Assembly (NCBI GenBank): GCA_910587575.1
Contig: CAJULU010000032.1
Location: 13,117-53,315, forward strand
DNA length: 40,199 nucleotides
DNA from: an uncultured Dorea sp.
GTDB taxonomy: Bacteria > Bacillota > Clostridia > Lachnospirales > Lachnospiraceae
Reading direction: 5' to 3'
The position numbers and the translations under genes were made by a program. The stretch's first letter is position 1. Every line of letters starts with the position of its first letter. Below, piece after piece: positions 32,455 through 40,199 of the stretch. The notes under the pieces were generated by a model. That model made no database searches, was not told the origin of the DNA, and saw only the letters and a program-made list of their open reading frames with translations.

Positions 32455-33840
32455 ATGATAGTTACAAAAAGAGGAATATCTGGCTTAATAGTAGAAATTA
32501 TTATATGTATGGTATTGCACTTCTGGATTGAGTCCGGCAGTTCAGGCTATTCAGCCTGGATCGTGCAGATTAATGTTGTAATCTTGGTTTTAGCGATACA
32601 GCAAATTGCTGTAATGAAATTTTCAACGGGGAAATTACTTCACTTTTCGAGTATTTTTATCGGTTTTGCATACCTTTTTCTGCTTTCTTACCAGTATCTG
32701 ATTTTAATTTCATATGACTTTGGAAGTATGTCATATGGGATCCCCACCGCCCGTTATGGTATTGATACTTATATGTGGGCATGTAACTTTGCAACGGAAG
32801 CAATCCAGTTTCTGTATACAGGAATTTTGTTTGGAATATGTGTAAAGGGAAAAGAGAAAAGCGGTAAAAGTATGATAAACACTGATTCCCGGATTTGTGC
32901 ATTAAGATTTCAAAGATTTGGAAGGGTATTATTAATTCTGGCTTTTATTGCCAATATATATCAGCTTTATTATGGATTATCGAATAACATATATCAAGGT
33001 ACAGGTGCTTTAGATTCAACAGGTATTCTCATTACACTGGTAAACTATATTGCATATACGTTATTGCCGGCATGTATGCTGCTGGTTTATCAGAATCGTA
33101 ATTACGTTCTGTATAGAAATACTCTTTCGTCTGTTTATATAGTTTTTGAGATTATTTTAATGATGACAGGCGTCAGGGCGCAACATATTATTAATATCAT
33201 TATATTTATATATTTTTATTATTCAGCCGTACAGAAACTCAGATTGCGTACAATCCTTCTGGGAGTCATAGCTGCTTTCTGCATGTTGTATGTGATTACT
33301 GTGATCCGGTATGGGAGATCTTCCGGGAATTATGTATTGGCATTATCTTCCGCTGGCGGTAACATTCTGTTGAATACTATGAGTGAATTTGGATTCACTA
33401 TTAACACCTTATGTATTGCAAAGCAGGCTGGATTTGAACATATGACAGGCGGTCAGTTTTTATTTTCTATATTGTCTGTCATTCCAAAGTCAAAGACATT
33501 GTGGAATGAATTTGCTCTGAATAATAATGTATATGATGCTCTGAATCTATATCGCTATGGAAGTTCGTTTGTGACGGATATATATTTTGATTTTGCTGAA
33601 TATGCCAGTATCATCTTTGTGATATATGGTCTTTTCGTTCAGAAATTAACGGGATTTTTTGAAAGAAATCTTGCGAATGGAAATATATTGAGGGTGGTGC
33701 TGATTGCTCCTTTTTTAACGAGAGTATTATTTACGGTAAGAACTTCGTGTGTCAATCTTCCCCGGCTGTTTGTGTGGATCCTGGTCTATATGTTGTTTAT
33801 ATTTCTGGTTTCTAAAAGAATAAAGTTCGGAAATTACTGA
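32455..33840 (+). CDS. wzy: Wzy-like polysaccharide polymerase
   Basis: The 461-residue polytopic membrane protein has 10 or more hydrophobic segments and a large periplasm-facing-type loop, with no enzyme motif other than hydrophobic helices and a YGRSSGNYVLALSSAGGN region, as expected for the low-similarity Wzy polymerases. It lies immediately before the Wzx flippase gene. It would polymerise lipid-linked repeat units on the outer membrane face of the cytoplasmic membrane. It starts at ATG 32455, three bases after the preceding stop codon. Base composition is markedly more AT-rich than the flanking core genes. Confidence 0.8.
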   Translation: MIVTKRGISGLIVEIIICMVLHFWIESGSSGYSAWIVQINVVILVLAIQQIAVMKFSTGKLLHFSSIFIGFAYLFLLSYQYLILISYDFGSMSYGIPTARYGIDTYMWACNFATEAIQFLYTGILFGICVKGKEKSGKSMINTDSRICALRFQRFGRVLLILAFIANIYQLYYGLSNNIYQGTGALDSTGILITLVNYIAYTLLPACMLLVYQNRNYVLYRNTLSSVYIVFEIILMMTGVRAQHIINIIIFIYFYYSAVQKLRLRTILLGVIAAFCMLYVITVIRYGRSSGNYVLALSSAGGNILLNTMSEFGFTINTLCIAKQAGFEHMTGGQFLFSILSVIPKSKTLWNEFALNNNVYDALNLYRYGSSFVTDIYFDFAEYASIIFVIYGLFVQKLTGFFERNLANGNILRVVLIAPFLTRVLFTVRTSCVNLPRLFVWILVYMLFIFLVSKRIKFGNY

Positions 33841-33851
33841 GGAGAAAGTTT

Positions 33852-35264
33852 ATGGAAGACAAATCTGTTGTTAAGAAAGCATTTAAGGGATTCCTATTTA
33901 CCTTGCTTGCACAGATTATTGTACTTTTGCTGAGTATAGCCAGATCAATGATATTACCTAAGGTTTTATCAGTTCCGGATTACGGATACTGGCAGATTTA
34001 TGTCCTTTATTCTTCGTATGTGGGGATTTTTTCTATAGGATATAGCGATGGAATATATTTGAAATACGGTAAATACCAGTATGATGAATTACCATTTCCC
34101 AGACTTCGGACTGCTACCAGATATTATATGGCAGTTCTGGCAGTGTTTACGGTATCTTCTATGATGTTCTGTCTGCTGATTTCAGATGTAAACCGGCAGT
34201 TTTCTATGTTTGGAGTGTGTATTGACATTTTTCTGATGGGCATGAATGGTTTGCTGATCTATATATTACAGATTACAAATCAGATGAAAGCATACAGTTT
34301 CTATTCGGTGATTGATAAAGTGGTTCTTCTGGCTGCCGTTATTATAATCAGCATGGCTCCTGACCGGGTTTTCAGCTGGGTAGTAATGGCTGATGTGTTT
34401 TCCAGAGTTGTCGTTACCTTGCTGCTGTTCATTCGTTTTAAAGATCTTTTTACTGGTCCGGGAGTTCCAGGGAAGACCGGGTGGATAGAATTTTCTGATG
34501 ACATAAAGATTGGTATCAATCTGATGACCGCTAATCTGATGGGAATGTTTGTAACAGGAATCGGACGGTTTATCGTTGATCTGTTTGGTGATATTACAGA
34601 ATATGCATATTATTCTTTTGGGATCACAATTACTAATCTGGTAATGGTCTTTATTACCGCGGTGAGCCTGGTTCTTTACCCGACATTGAAAAGACTGCCG
34701 GAATCAGATTATGGGGAATATTTTGAGAGATTAAATATAGCCGTTATTTTATTTAATTTTATTGCCTTATTTGCATATTTCCCGGCAATGATATTTATTC
34801 AGTTTTTTTTGCCACAGTATTTTCCGATATCCGCATATATTCACTTTTTGTTCGGAGTGATTGTACTTCAGGCAAAAATGCAGATGCTGATTAACACATT
34901 TTATAAAGTTCTCCGCGAGGAAAAAGCTCTGCTTAAAGCAAATCTGTCATGTGTAGTCGTGTTTTTGTTTATGGCTGTGAGCTCCTTTTACTATACGAAG
35001 AAGGTTACTGCAATTGCCATATGTACGTTTATCGCTATGATCTATAGATGTTATGCATCAGAATTTTTTGTAAGAAGAAAAATGGGATTAAGAATATCGA
35101 AGGATATGTTGTTTGAAATGACATATATAATCGTGTTTGTGCTGGTTATCAGTTTTAATGATTTTGTACCGGCATTGCTGATTGATATCATTATGTTTGC
35201 CGGGTACCTGGTTTATTCTGTTCCAAAGTACAAAAAATATGGATTCAGACTGAAAGTGCGGTGA
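33852..35264 (+). CDS. wzx: Wzx-like oligosaccharide flippase (MOP superfamily)
   Basis: The 470-residue membrane protein has about 12 predicted hydrophobic helices and an N terminus (KAFKGFLFTLLAQIIVLLLSIARSMILPKVLSVPDYGYWQIY) typical of polysaccharide transporters. It would move undecaprenyl-linked repeat units across the cytoplasmic membrane. It follows the Wzy gene directly and the next gene begins five bases after its stop codon, consistent with one Wzx/Wzy-dependent assembly operon started by the phosphoglycosyltransferase fusion. Confidence 0.85.
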   Translation: MEDKSVVKKAFKGFLFTLLAQIIVLLLSIARSMILPKVLSVPDYGYWQIYVLYSSYVGIFSIGYSDGIYLKYGKYQYDELPFPRLRTATRYYMAVLAVFTVSSMMFCLLISDVNRQFSMFGVCIDIFLMGMNGLLIYILQITNQMKAYSFYSVIDKVVLLAAVIIISMAPDRVFSWVVMADVFSRVVVTLLLFIRFKDLFTGPGVPGKTGWIEFSDDIKIGINLMTANLMGMFVTGIGRFIVDLFGDITEYAYYSFGITITNLVMVFITAVSLVLYPTLKRLPESDYGEYFERLNIAVILFNFIALFAYFPAMIFIQFFLPQYFPISAYIHFLFGVIVLQAKMQMLINTFYKVLREEKALLKANLSCVVVFLFMAVSSFYYTKKVTAIAICTFIAMIYRCYASEFFVRRKMGLRISKDMLFEMTYIIVFVLVISFNDFVPALLIDIIMFAGYLVYSVPKYKKYGFRLKVR

Positions 35265-35268
35265 TGAA

Positions 35269-36516
35269 ATGAAACATATTGTTTTTCTGGTAGGAAGTTA
35301 TTATCCCAATTATTCAGCTGTTGCAAGATGCCAGGGAAATCTGGCTGAGGAATTCGTGGTACAAGGGTACAAGGTTACGATTATTACACGTCGGACCACC
35401 ACCTGGGAACCAGAGGAAGAATGGCTGGAAGGTCAGCATATCATAAGAATAATGCCCCGGGATGATTACAATGATTTATTCTGCCGTGAAAAAATGAAGG
35501 AAGGAATGAAAGGATATTACTTCAGACATAAATATTTTCAGATAAAAAGAGTGCTGAAAGCTGTATGTTCCAGGAACAGTCTGAATCAGCCCGACATTAA
35601 AATTTATTTAAAAACTTTGAATGAACTGGATTTATCCATAGATATGATTATTCCTACCTGTCTTCCTTTTGATACGGTCAGAGCGGCTTTATTATATAAG
35701 CAGACACATGAATGCAGGGTGATTCCCGTACTGTATGATATGTTTGCGGAAAGTCAGAGACTACAGCGGTTTAAATGGAATAAAAAGTTAAAAATGCGTG
35801 CGAATCTGAAGCTGGAGGAGGAAATGCTGAAGCAGAGTGACAGGGTTCTTCATATGCCTTCATGGACAGAACATTTTGAACTGCACTGGCCAGAGCTGAA
35901 AGAAAAAAGACGGGAGATTGAACATCCTCTTATCGTCAGACCTGAAAGAACAAAACTGGAAGGCTATGATCAGGATAAAATTCATATCGCTTATACCGGA
36001 GTGGTAGACAGCGTGGTACGGAATCCTCAATTTGTCTTGAATTTTATCTCCGGGGAAATATTTACGGATATCGTATTTCATTTTTATTCGCTGGGATCTG
36101 CCCAGAGCCTTGTTGAAAAAGCTGCCCAGAGCAGGAAAAATCTGTTCAGTCATGGACAGGTATCCGGCAGTATAGCGCATCAAGTAATGAACACAGCAGA
36201 TTTATTGCTCTCTATCGGAAATAATGATAATACGCAAATGCCAAGTAAAATATTTGAATACATGAGCACGGGGAAGCCAATTCTGCATTTCGCCCAGGTT
36301 CCGGATGACAGGACTGTACGGATATTAAAACGTTATCCTATGGCGCATATCGTCTTTCGGGATTCCGGCAATACAGAATATCAGAGAAGAGAAGCGTATC
36401 GTTTTATTTCAGATAACCGAAAAAAACAGATTGGATTTGATGAAATAAGAACCTGTTTTCAAGAGGCAGACGTAAAAAATATAGTTTCAGAATTTTTCAT
36501 GGGGGGGGGGGTATAA
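35269..36516 (+). CDS. glycosyltransferase family 4, ending in an 11-G tract
   Basis: The 415-residue GT-B protein begins MKHIVFLVGSYYPNYSAVARCQGNLAEEF. Its donor domain starts at KIHIAYTGVVDS and ends with IGNNDNTQMPSKIFEYMSTGKPILHF. The last codons are ATG followed by a run of 11 G (36501-36511), then a stop at 36514. With 10 or 13 G the frame would continue into the next open frame (YKLIYAGSLISSYIEP), adding a second GT-B donor domain. The present form may therefore be the phase-variable 'short' state. The catalytic domain itself appears complete. Confidence 0.8.
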   Translation: MKHIVFLVGSYYPNYSAVARCQGNLAEEFVVQGYKVTIITRRTTTWEPEEEWLEGQHIIRIMPRDDYNDLFCREKMKEGMKGYYFRHKYFQIKRVLKAVCSRNSLNQPDIKIYLKTLNELDLSIDMIIPTCLPFDTVRAALLYKQTHECRVIPVLYDMFAESQRLQRFKWNKKLKMRANLKLEEEMLKQSDRVLHMPSWTEHFELHWPELKEKRREIEHPLIVRPERTKLEGYDQDKIHIAYTGVVDSVVRNPQFVLNFISGEIFTDIVFHFYSLGSAQSLVEKAAQSRKNLFSHGQVSGSIAHQVMNTADLLLSIGNNDNTQMPSKIFEYMSTGKPILHFAQVPDDRTVRILKRYPMAHIVFRDSGNTEYQRREAYRFISDNRKKQIGFDEIRTCFQEADVKNIVSEFFMGGGV

Positions 36517-37024
36517 ATTAATATATGCCGGCTCCTTGATCAGCAGTTATATTGAGCCGGATTATCTGCTTAAACTATTAAGTGTATCGTCAAAGAAACT
36601 GCGGATAGATTTTTATAGCGCCGGAACTGCGTGCGGTAATATTTCAGATTATAAGGAGGTGCGCTCATATCTTCATGGCTGGGTTTCCCATGATGAATTA
36701 GTGAATCTGTTATATGAGGCTGATATATTTGTTAATATTGCAGAAAAATCCGGACGGCAGATATCCAGTAAAATATTTGAATATATGAGTATGGGGAAAC
36801 CCATTCTTCACATTTATAAATCAGATACAGATGTAAATCTTCGTTATCTGATGAAGTATCCTTTAGCATTATGCTTAAAAGCGGATGATATGCTGATTGA
36901 AAAAAACTGTGGTCTGTTTGATCAATGGTGTTGTTCAGAGGCTGTATGGAATCTTACGTTTGAGGAAGTCCGTCAACGCTACTCTGAAATGACGCCGGAC
37001 TATATAACGGGCAGCATCATATGA
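36512..37024 (+). CDS. second GT-B donor domain in another frame, downstream of the G tract
   Basis: The frame reads YKLIYAGSLISSYIEPDYLL, then YLHGWVSHDELVNLLYEADIFVN and QISSKIFEYMSMGKPILHIY, which duplicates the donor-domain layout of the preceding protein (SKIFEYMSTGKPILHF there). No ATG, GTG or TTG with a ribosome site is placed at its beginning: TTG 36536 lacks any Shine-Dalgarno and lies inside the homologous part. The domain therefore probably is translated only as a fusion after slippage in the G tract. It could instead be a decayed separate gene. kdsB starts 21 bases after its stop codon. Confidence 0.65.
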   Translation, partial: YKLIYAGSLISSYIEPDYLLKLLSVSSKKLRIDFYSAGTACGNISDYKEVRSYLHGWVSHDELVNLLYEADIFVNIAEKSGRQISSKIFEYMSMGKPILHIYKSDTDVNLRYLMKYPLALCLKADDMLIEKNCGLFDQWCCSEAVWNLTFEEVRQRYSEMTPDYITGSII

Positions 37025-37045
37025 AAATAACAGTAGGAGGAGAAT

Positions 37046-37774
37046 ATGAAAATAATTGCAATGATTCCATCCAGATATGGTTCTGTAAGATTTCCGGGAA
37101 AGCCACTGGCCCTTATCAAAGGGAAACCGATGATTCAGTATGTTTATGAAAATGTAAAGAAGGTTTCTGTTGTTGATGCCGTCTATGTGGCAACTGATGA
37201 CAGAAGGATTTCTGAGGCTGTTCATGCATTTGGCGGGAAGGCTCTTATGACATCTTCGGATCATACCTGCGGGACGGATAGGCTGGCTGAATGTGTACGG
37301 ATTCTGCAGTTGGATGAGGCGGATCTTGTACTGAATATCCAGGGTGACGAGCCTTTAATCAGACGGGAAATGATTCTGGATTTAATAAGCTGCTTTGATG
37401 ATGAAGATGTATACATGGGTACTTTGAAGAAGAAAATTACGGCTGCTGATGAACTGGATAATCCGAATGTTGTAAAAGTGATAAGTGATAAAAAGGATGA
37501 TGCCATCTATTTTTCACGGTATTGTCTGCCTTACGAAAGAGATGGCAAGAAAGAAACACATTATAAACATATCGGAGTATATGGATATAAGGTCTGGTTT
37601 CTTACGAAACTCAGTAGAATGAAAAGAACAGGACTTGAAGCAGCCGAATCTCTGGAACAGTTAAGAGTGATTGAAAATGGTTACAGGATCAGAGTGAAAG
37701 AAACGAAGTTTCAGTCAATCGGTGTTGATACACCAGAACAGCTTGAAAAAGTTGAATATATGATGGAGGTATAG
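37046..37774 (+). CDS. kdsB: 3-deoxy-manno-octulosonate cytidylyltransferase (CMP-Kdo synthetase)
   Basis: The 242-residue nucleotidyltransferase has IPSRYGSVRFPGKPLALIKGKPMI, VYVATDDRRI, TSSDHTCGTDRLAE, VLNIQGDEPLI, NPNVVKVISD, YFSRYCLPYERD, HIGVYGYK and FQSIGVDTPEQLEKVE, the full KdsB signature. It activates Kdo with CTP in the cytosol. AGGAGGAG precedes ATG 37046. It heads a four-gene block kdsB-kdsA-kdsD-kdsC with tight spacing, so the operon supplies CMP-Kdo, or a close octulosonic acid, to its glycan. Confidence 0.9.
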   Translation: MKIIAMIPSRYGSVRFPGKPLALIKGKPMIQYVYENVKKVSVVDAVYVATDDRRISEAVHAFGGKALMTSSDHTCGTDRLAECVRILQLDEADLVLNIQGDEPLIRREMILDLISCFDDEDVYMGTLKKKITAADELDNPNVVKVISDKKDDAIYFSRYCLPYERDGKKETHYKHIGVYGYKVWFLTKLSRMKRTGLEAAESLEQLRVIENGYRIRVKETKFQSIGVDTPEQLEKVEYMMEV

Positions 37775-37775
37775 T

Positions 37776-38552
37776 ATGGGTAAATTTACATTAATTGCAG
37801 GGCCCTGTGTGATTGAGTCAGAAGAAAATGCAATACATATTGCCAGGGAGGTAAAGGGGATAGCAGAAAGACTGGATCTGGATTATTACTTTAAAGCTTC
37901 CTTTGATAAAGCGAACAGGACAAGTATATCTTCTTATCGCGGACCAGGAATTGAAGAAGGTATTCGGATTCTTAAGAATATAAAGAAAACATTGAACTTA
38001 AAAATATGCACGGATGTTCACGAACCCTGGCAGGCGGCTGAAGCTGCTGAAGCTGCAGATCTTCTGCAGATACCGGCTTTCTTATGCCGCCAGACAGATT
38101 TGTTAACTGCGGCCGCCAGAACAGGTAAGATGATCAATGTTAAAAAAGCGCAGTTTCTCGCACCCTGGGATATGGAAAATGTAATCAGAAAAATTGAGGA
38201 AGCGGGTAATCGTAATATTATGCTATGCGAACGGGGAACGGCTTTTGGATACAATACTCTTGTGGTTGATATGACGGGGATCGTTGAAATGAAAAAGTTT
38301 GGTTACCCTGTTGTCATGGATGCAACCCATAGTGTTCAGAAGCCTGGAGGGAAAGGAATGGTTTCCGGAGGGAACCGGACGTATGTAGAACCTTTGGCCA
38401 GAGCTGCTGTTGCGGCTGGGGCAGACGCACTTTTTTTTGAAGTACATCCAGATCCGGAGGCTGCATTATCTGATGGCCCTAATATGATCCGGCTTGATGA
38501 ATTTGAAGCTTTGCTGGAGAGAGTGATACGAGTGTATGAAGCAGTACATTGA
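37776..38552 (+). CDS. kdsA: 3-deoxy-8-phosphooctulonate synthase (Kdo-8-phosphate synthase), metal-type
   Basis: The 258-residue enzyme condenses phosphoenolpyruvate with arabinose-5-phosphate. It has IAGPCVIESEENA with Cys11, the metal-ligand position that marks the metal-dependent class, plus FKASFDKANRTSISSYRGPG, ICTDVHEPWQA, PAFLCRQTDLL, CERGTAFGYN, MDATHSVQKPGG and EVHPDPEAALSDGPNM. The motif set is KdsA, not the sialic-acid synthase family. It starts one base after the kdsB stop codon and is followed by the arabinose-5-phosphate isomerase gene, so substrate supply and use are encoded side by side. Confidence 0.92.
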   Translation: MGKFTLIAGPCVIESEENAIHIAREVKGIAERLDLDYYFKASFDKANRTSISSYRGPGIEEGIRILKNIKKTLNLKICTDVHEPWQAAEAAEAADLLQIPAFLCRQTDLLTAAARTGKMINVKKAQFLAPWDMENVIRKIEEAGNRNIMLCERGTAFGYNTLVVDMTGIVEMKKFGYPVVMDATHSVQKPGGKGMVSGGNRTYVEPLARAAVAAGADALFFEVHPDPEAALSDGPNMIRLDEFEALLERVIRVYEAVH

Positions 38553-38567
38553 TGGATGAGGTGTGGT

Positions 38568-39536
38568 ATGATCGATAAGTTAGCTGAAGGAAAAAGAGTT
38601 TTTGATATTGAGATTGCGGCTCTGGAGAAAACAAGAGATTCTTTAGATCAGACTTTTAATGAGATTCTTGATCTGATTACAAATTGCGAAGGAAAAGTAA
38701 TTGTAACAGGTATGGGTAAGCCGGGGCATATTGCGGAAAAAGTGGCGGCAACGTTCGCAAGTCTGGGGACGCCGGCTTTTCGTTTACATCCTGCAGAAGC
38801 TATGCATGGTGACCTTGGGATGGTTTCTCATGATGATATTGTCATAGCTATCAGTTTCAGTGGTGAATCGGATGAAATTGTCAGAATTATACCTAACATT
38901 AAAATGATTGGCGCTATATTAGTAGGGATTACAGGTAATGCTGATTCATTACTGGCACAGGCAGCTGATATTGTTCAGATTCTTCCTGGGTTCGAGGAGG
39001 CCTGTTATCTGGGGCTGGCTCCTACTTCAAGTACCACGGCGGTTTTATGTTATGGTGATGCGTTGGCAGTTGTAGCCAGTGAGATGTATGGTTTTAAGGA
39101 TGCTGATTTTGGTAAATTTCATCCGGCCGGTTCATTAGGGAAGAAGCTGATTCTGAAGGTCCGTGATCTGATGGCTCGTGAAAATGAGATTCCTGCAGTC
39201 CAATCTGGCACTCTGCTGATGGAGGCGATCCCTGTCATGTCGGAAATGGGGCTGGGAATCGTATCTGTGGTAGATGAGGAAAATCATCTCATGGGTATTA
39301 TCTGTGACGGAGATCTTCGTAGAATTATTGAAAAAAAGATAGATATATATACTGTTACAGTTGATCGTGTGATGATCAGGAATCCGAAAACAGTAAGGAA
39401 AGAAAGACTTGCCGTTGACGCCCTTCGTGAAATTAAGCGGTATAGTATTAATAATCTGCCGGTGATTGATGAGAATCGGGTTCTTGTCGGTACGATTACC
39501 TGGCAACAGATTGTAAAGGCAGGTATTGTGGTGTGA
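38568..39536 (+). CDS. kdsD: arabinose-5-phosphate isomerase
   Basis: The 322-residue enzyme has an N-terminal SIS domain (VIVTGMGKPGHIAEKVAATFASLGTPAF, HGDLGMV, SFSGESDEI, PTSSTTAVLCYGDALA, FHPAGSLGKKL) and two C-terminal CBS domains (MSEMGLGIVSVVDEENHLMGIICDGDLRR and RYSINNLPVIDENRVLVGTITWQQI), as in KdsD/GutQ. It makes arabinose-5-phosphate from ribulose-5-phosphate. The ATG at 38568 follows GAGG at a 6-base spacing; an in-frame ATG at 38556 is less suitable. Its stop codon overlaps the GTG start of the phosphatase gene. Confidence 0.92.
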   Translation: MIDKLAEGKRVFDIEIAALEKTRDSLDQTFNEILDLITNCEGKVIVTGMGKPGHIAEKVAATFASLGTPAFRLHPAEAMHGDLGMVSHDDIVIAISFSGESDEIVRIIPNIKMIGAILVGITGNADSLLAQAADIVQILPGFEEACYLGLAPTSSTTAVLCYGDALAVVASEMYGFKDADFGKFHPAGSLGKKLILKVRDLMARENEIPAVQSGTLLMEAIPVMSEMGLGIVSVVDEENHLMGIICDGDLRRIIEKKIDIYTVTVDRVMIRNPKTVRKERLAVDALREIKRYSINNLPVIDENRVLVGTITWQQIVKAGIVV

Positions 39537-40009
39537 TTGAGTATTTCGTAATGGATGTGGATGGAACTTTAACAGATGGAAAGCTTTATATGGGTAACCA
39601 AGGTGAGGTGATGAAAGCATTCGATATTAAAGATGGATGCGGAATTCATGAAATTTTACCTGAGCTTGGTATTCTTCCTGTGATCATTACAGGAAGAACT
39701 TCGGAGATTGTTTCTAACAGGTGTAAAGAATTAAGGATTCCATATTATTTTCAAGGGGTATCCGATAAACTGAGTAAACTGGTCGAGATTACAGGAGATA
39801 TGAAACATCTTTCCCGGGTGGCATACATAGGTGATGACAGGAATGATCTGCGCTGTATGAGAGCAGTACGGAAACAGGGCGGTCTCGTTGGATGCCCGGC
39901 AGATGCCATTCGGGAAGTGGTAGAAGTGTCAGATTTTGTTTCTGAATTCAAGGGCGGCGCCGGCGCCGTAAGAGACTTTATTGAATACATCTGTAAAACG
40001 ATACCTTAA
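39533..40009 (+). CDS. kdsC: 3-deoxy-8-phosphooctulonate phosphatase
   Basis: The 158-residue HAD-family phosphatase has VMDVDGTLTDGKLYMG (nucleophile Asp), IKDGCGIHEIL, VIITGRTSEIV, the SDKLSKL lysine segment, YIGDDRNDLRCM and GCPADAIREV. The lack of a cap domain and overall length are typical of KdsC tetramers. It hydrolyses Kdo-8-phosphate to Kdo. It starts at GTG 39533, overlapping the kdsD stop by four bases with AAGGCAGG upstream, and closes the four-step set. Confidence 0.92.
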   Translation: MIEYFVMDVDGTLTDGKLYMGNQGEVMKAFDIKDGCGIHEILPELGILPVIITGRTSEIVSNRCKELRIPYYFQGVSDKLSKLVEITGDMKHLSRVAYIGDDRNDLRCMRAVRKQGGLVGCPADAIREVVEVSDFVSEFKGGAGAVRDFIEYICKTIP

Positions 40010-40022
40010 TGGATGAATTCCA

Positions 40023-40079
40023 CCTGCCCGGAGGGCGTGCATTACGGTATGCCCTTGGGTATCAATGAATAGAGGCAGG
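40023..40079 (+). ncRNA. candidate structured RNA element, copy 2
   Basis: Inner stem 40027-40036 with 40051-40059 (one bulged G, 14-nt loop GTGCATTACGGTAT) and outer stem CCTG (40023-40026) with CAGG (40076-40079). Compared with copy 1 at 20381-20438 the outer pairs change from A-U and G-U to U-A and G-C while staying paired. It lies 14 bases after kdsC, within the operon. A short ATG frame (MISGLML) follows at 40088. Confidence 0.45.
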
Positions 40080-40123
40080 AAAAATTAATGATTTCCGGTC
40101 TGATGTTATAGGAAGGAGAAAAA

Positions 40124-40177
40124 ATGGATCATGTAATTTTAAAACAGGGGGAGACTGTCCGAAAACTAATAAGTTGA
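40124..40177 (+). pseudogene. 17-codon frame after a strong ribosome site, probably a truncated gene
   Basis: GGAAGGAG precedes an ATG at 40124, giving MDHVILKQGETVRKLIS and then a stop. The good ribosome site suggests a gene start, for example of a sugar nucleotidyltransferase of the type that often begins like this, that is cut off after about 50 bases. Following sequence repeats AAACTAATA twice (40154 and 40174 region), possibly the edge of an inserted element. The window ends before this can be resolved. Confidence 0.35.
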
Positions 40178-40199
40178 TGAATAAAACTAATAGGTAGAT

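Noticed and set aside
37021..37055. ATGAAAATAA occurring twice just before kdsB
   Set aside because: A ten-base AT-rich match around a start codon is within chance expectation.
37046..40009. Idea that the organism is a diderm with LPS because Kdo genes are present
   Set aside because: No lipid A, Lpt or outer-membrane gene is seen, and other genes are typical of Lachnospiraceae. Taxonomy still needs the whole genome, so this is a provisional rejection.

Overview
The window looks like a chromosomal segment of a gut Lachnospiraceae-type bacterium (Clostridia, Gram-positive). This is inferred from gene content: a folate operon with fused folB-folK, a YesM/YesN two-component pair beside a carbohydrate ABC transporter, DUF624/YesL, LoaP and strong AGGAGG-type ribosome sites. 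No 16S, tRNA, CRISPR array or complete insertion sequence was seen.

Layout. (1) 1-1117: the end of a beta-hydroxyacid dehydrogenase gene and mgsA. (2) 1118-3549: a gene graveyard with a GDP-mannose-dehydratase-like 3' fragment, a phage/ICE-type nuclease-like fragment, two pieces of a minus-strand ATPase gene (one frameshifted at Walker A), and a 22-bp copy of the mgsA 3' end. (3) 3685-4968: an orphan UDP-GlcNAc 2-epimerase with its own promoter. (4) 4976-9403, minus strand: folate operon folC-folE-HD protein-folP-folBK. (5) 9553-19614: a xylo-oligosaccharide-type uptake locus (binding protein, two permeases, YesM-like kinase, YesN-like regulator, GH3, DUF4340-like lipoprotein). (6) 19640-21084: a second graveyard with a LoaP remnant, a mannose-6-phosphate isomerase remnant, and a DUF3791/DUF3990-type cassette whose DUF3990 gene is gutted. 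(7) 21108-23525, minus strand: GH43 and YesL under a promoter with two palindromic operator-like repeats. (8) 23868-40199: a long LoaP-led surface-polysaccharide operon that continues past the window.

The polysaccharide operon begins with a perfect RNA hairpin and loaP. It then encodes a 1020-residue phosphoglycosyltransferase-SDR-glycosyltransferase fusion, a three-enzyme UDP-GlcNAc to UDP-L-deoxy-acetamido-sugar pathway, glycosyltransferases, a DUF115 protein, Wzy, Wzx, a glycosyltransferase interrupted at an 11-G tract, and a complete CMP-Kdo pathway set (kdsB, kdsA, kdsD, kdsC). A full Kdo set in what appears to be a single-membrane bacterium is unexpected.

The most notable unnamed signal is one 11-bp stem, TTCGCAGAGTA paired with TACTCTGCGAA, with variable 3-nt loops. 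It is present in front of intact loaP (23868), in front of the loaP remnant (19640), and with a 10-bp form of the same core stem in front of the gmd-like remnant (1130). A damaged copy is at 23628. It is a candidate recognition element for LoaP antitermination and suggests that several LoaP-type polysaccharide loci once existed here. A second repeated structured element (20381 and 40023) shows compensatory changes in its outer stem.
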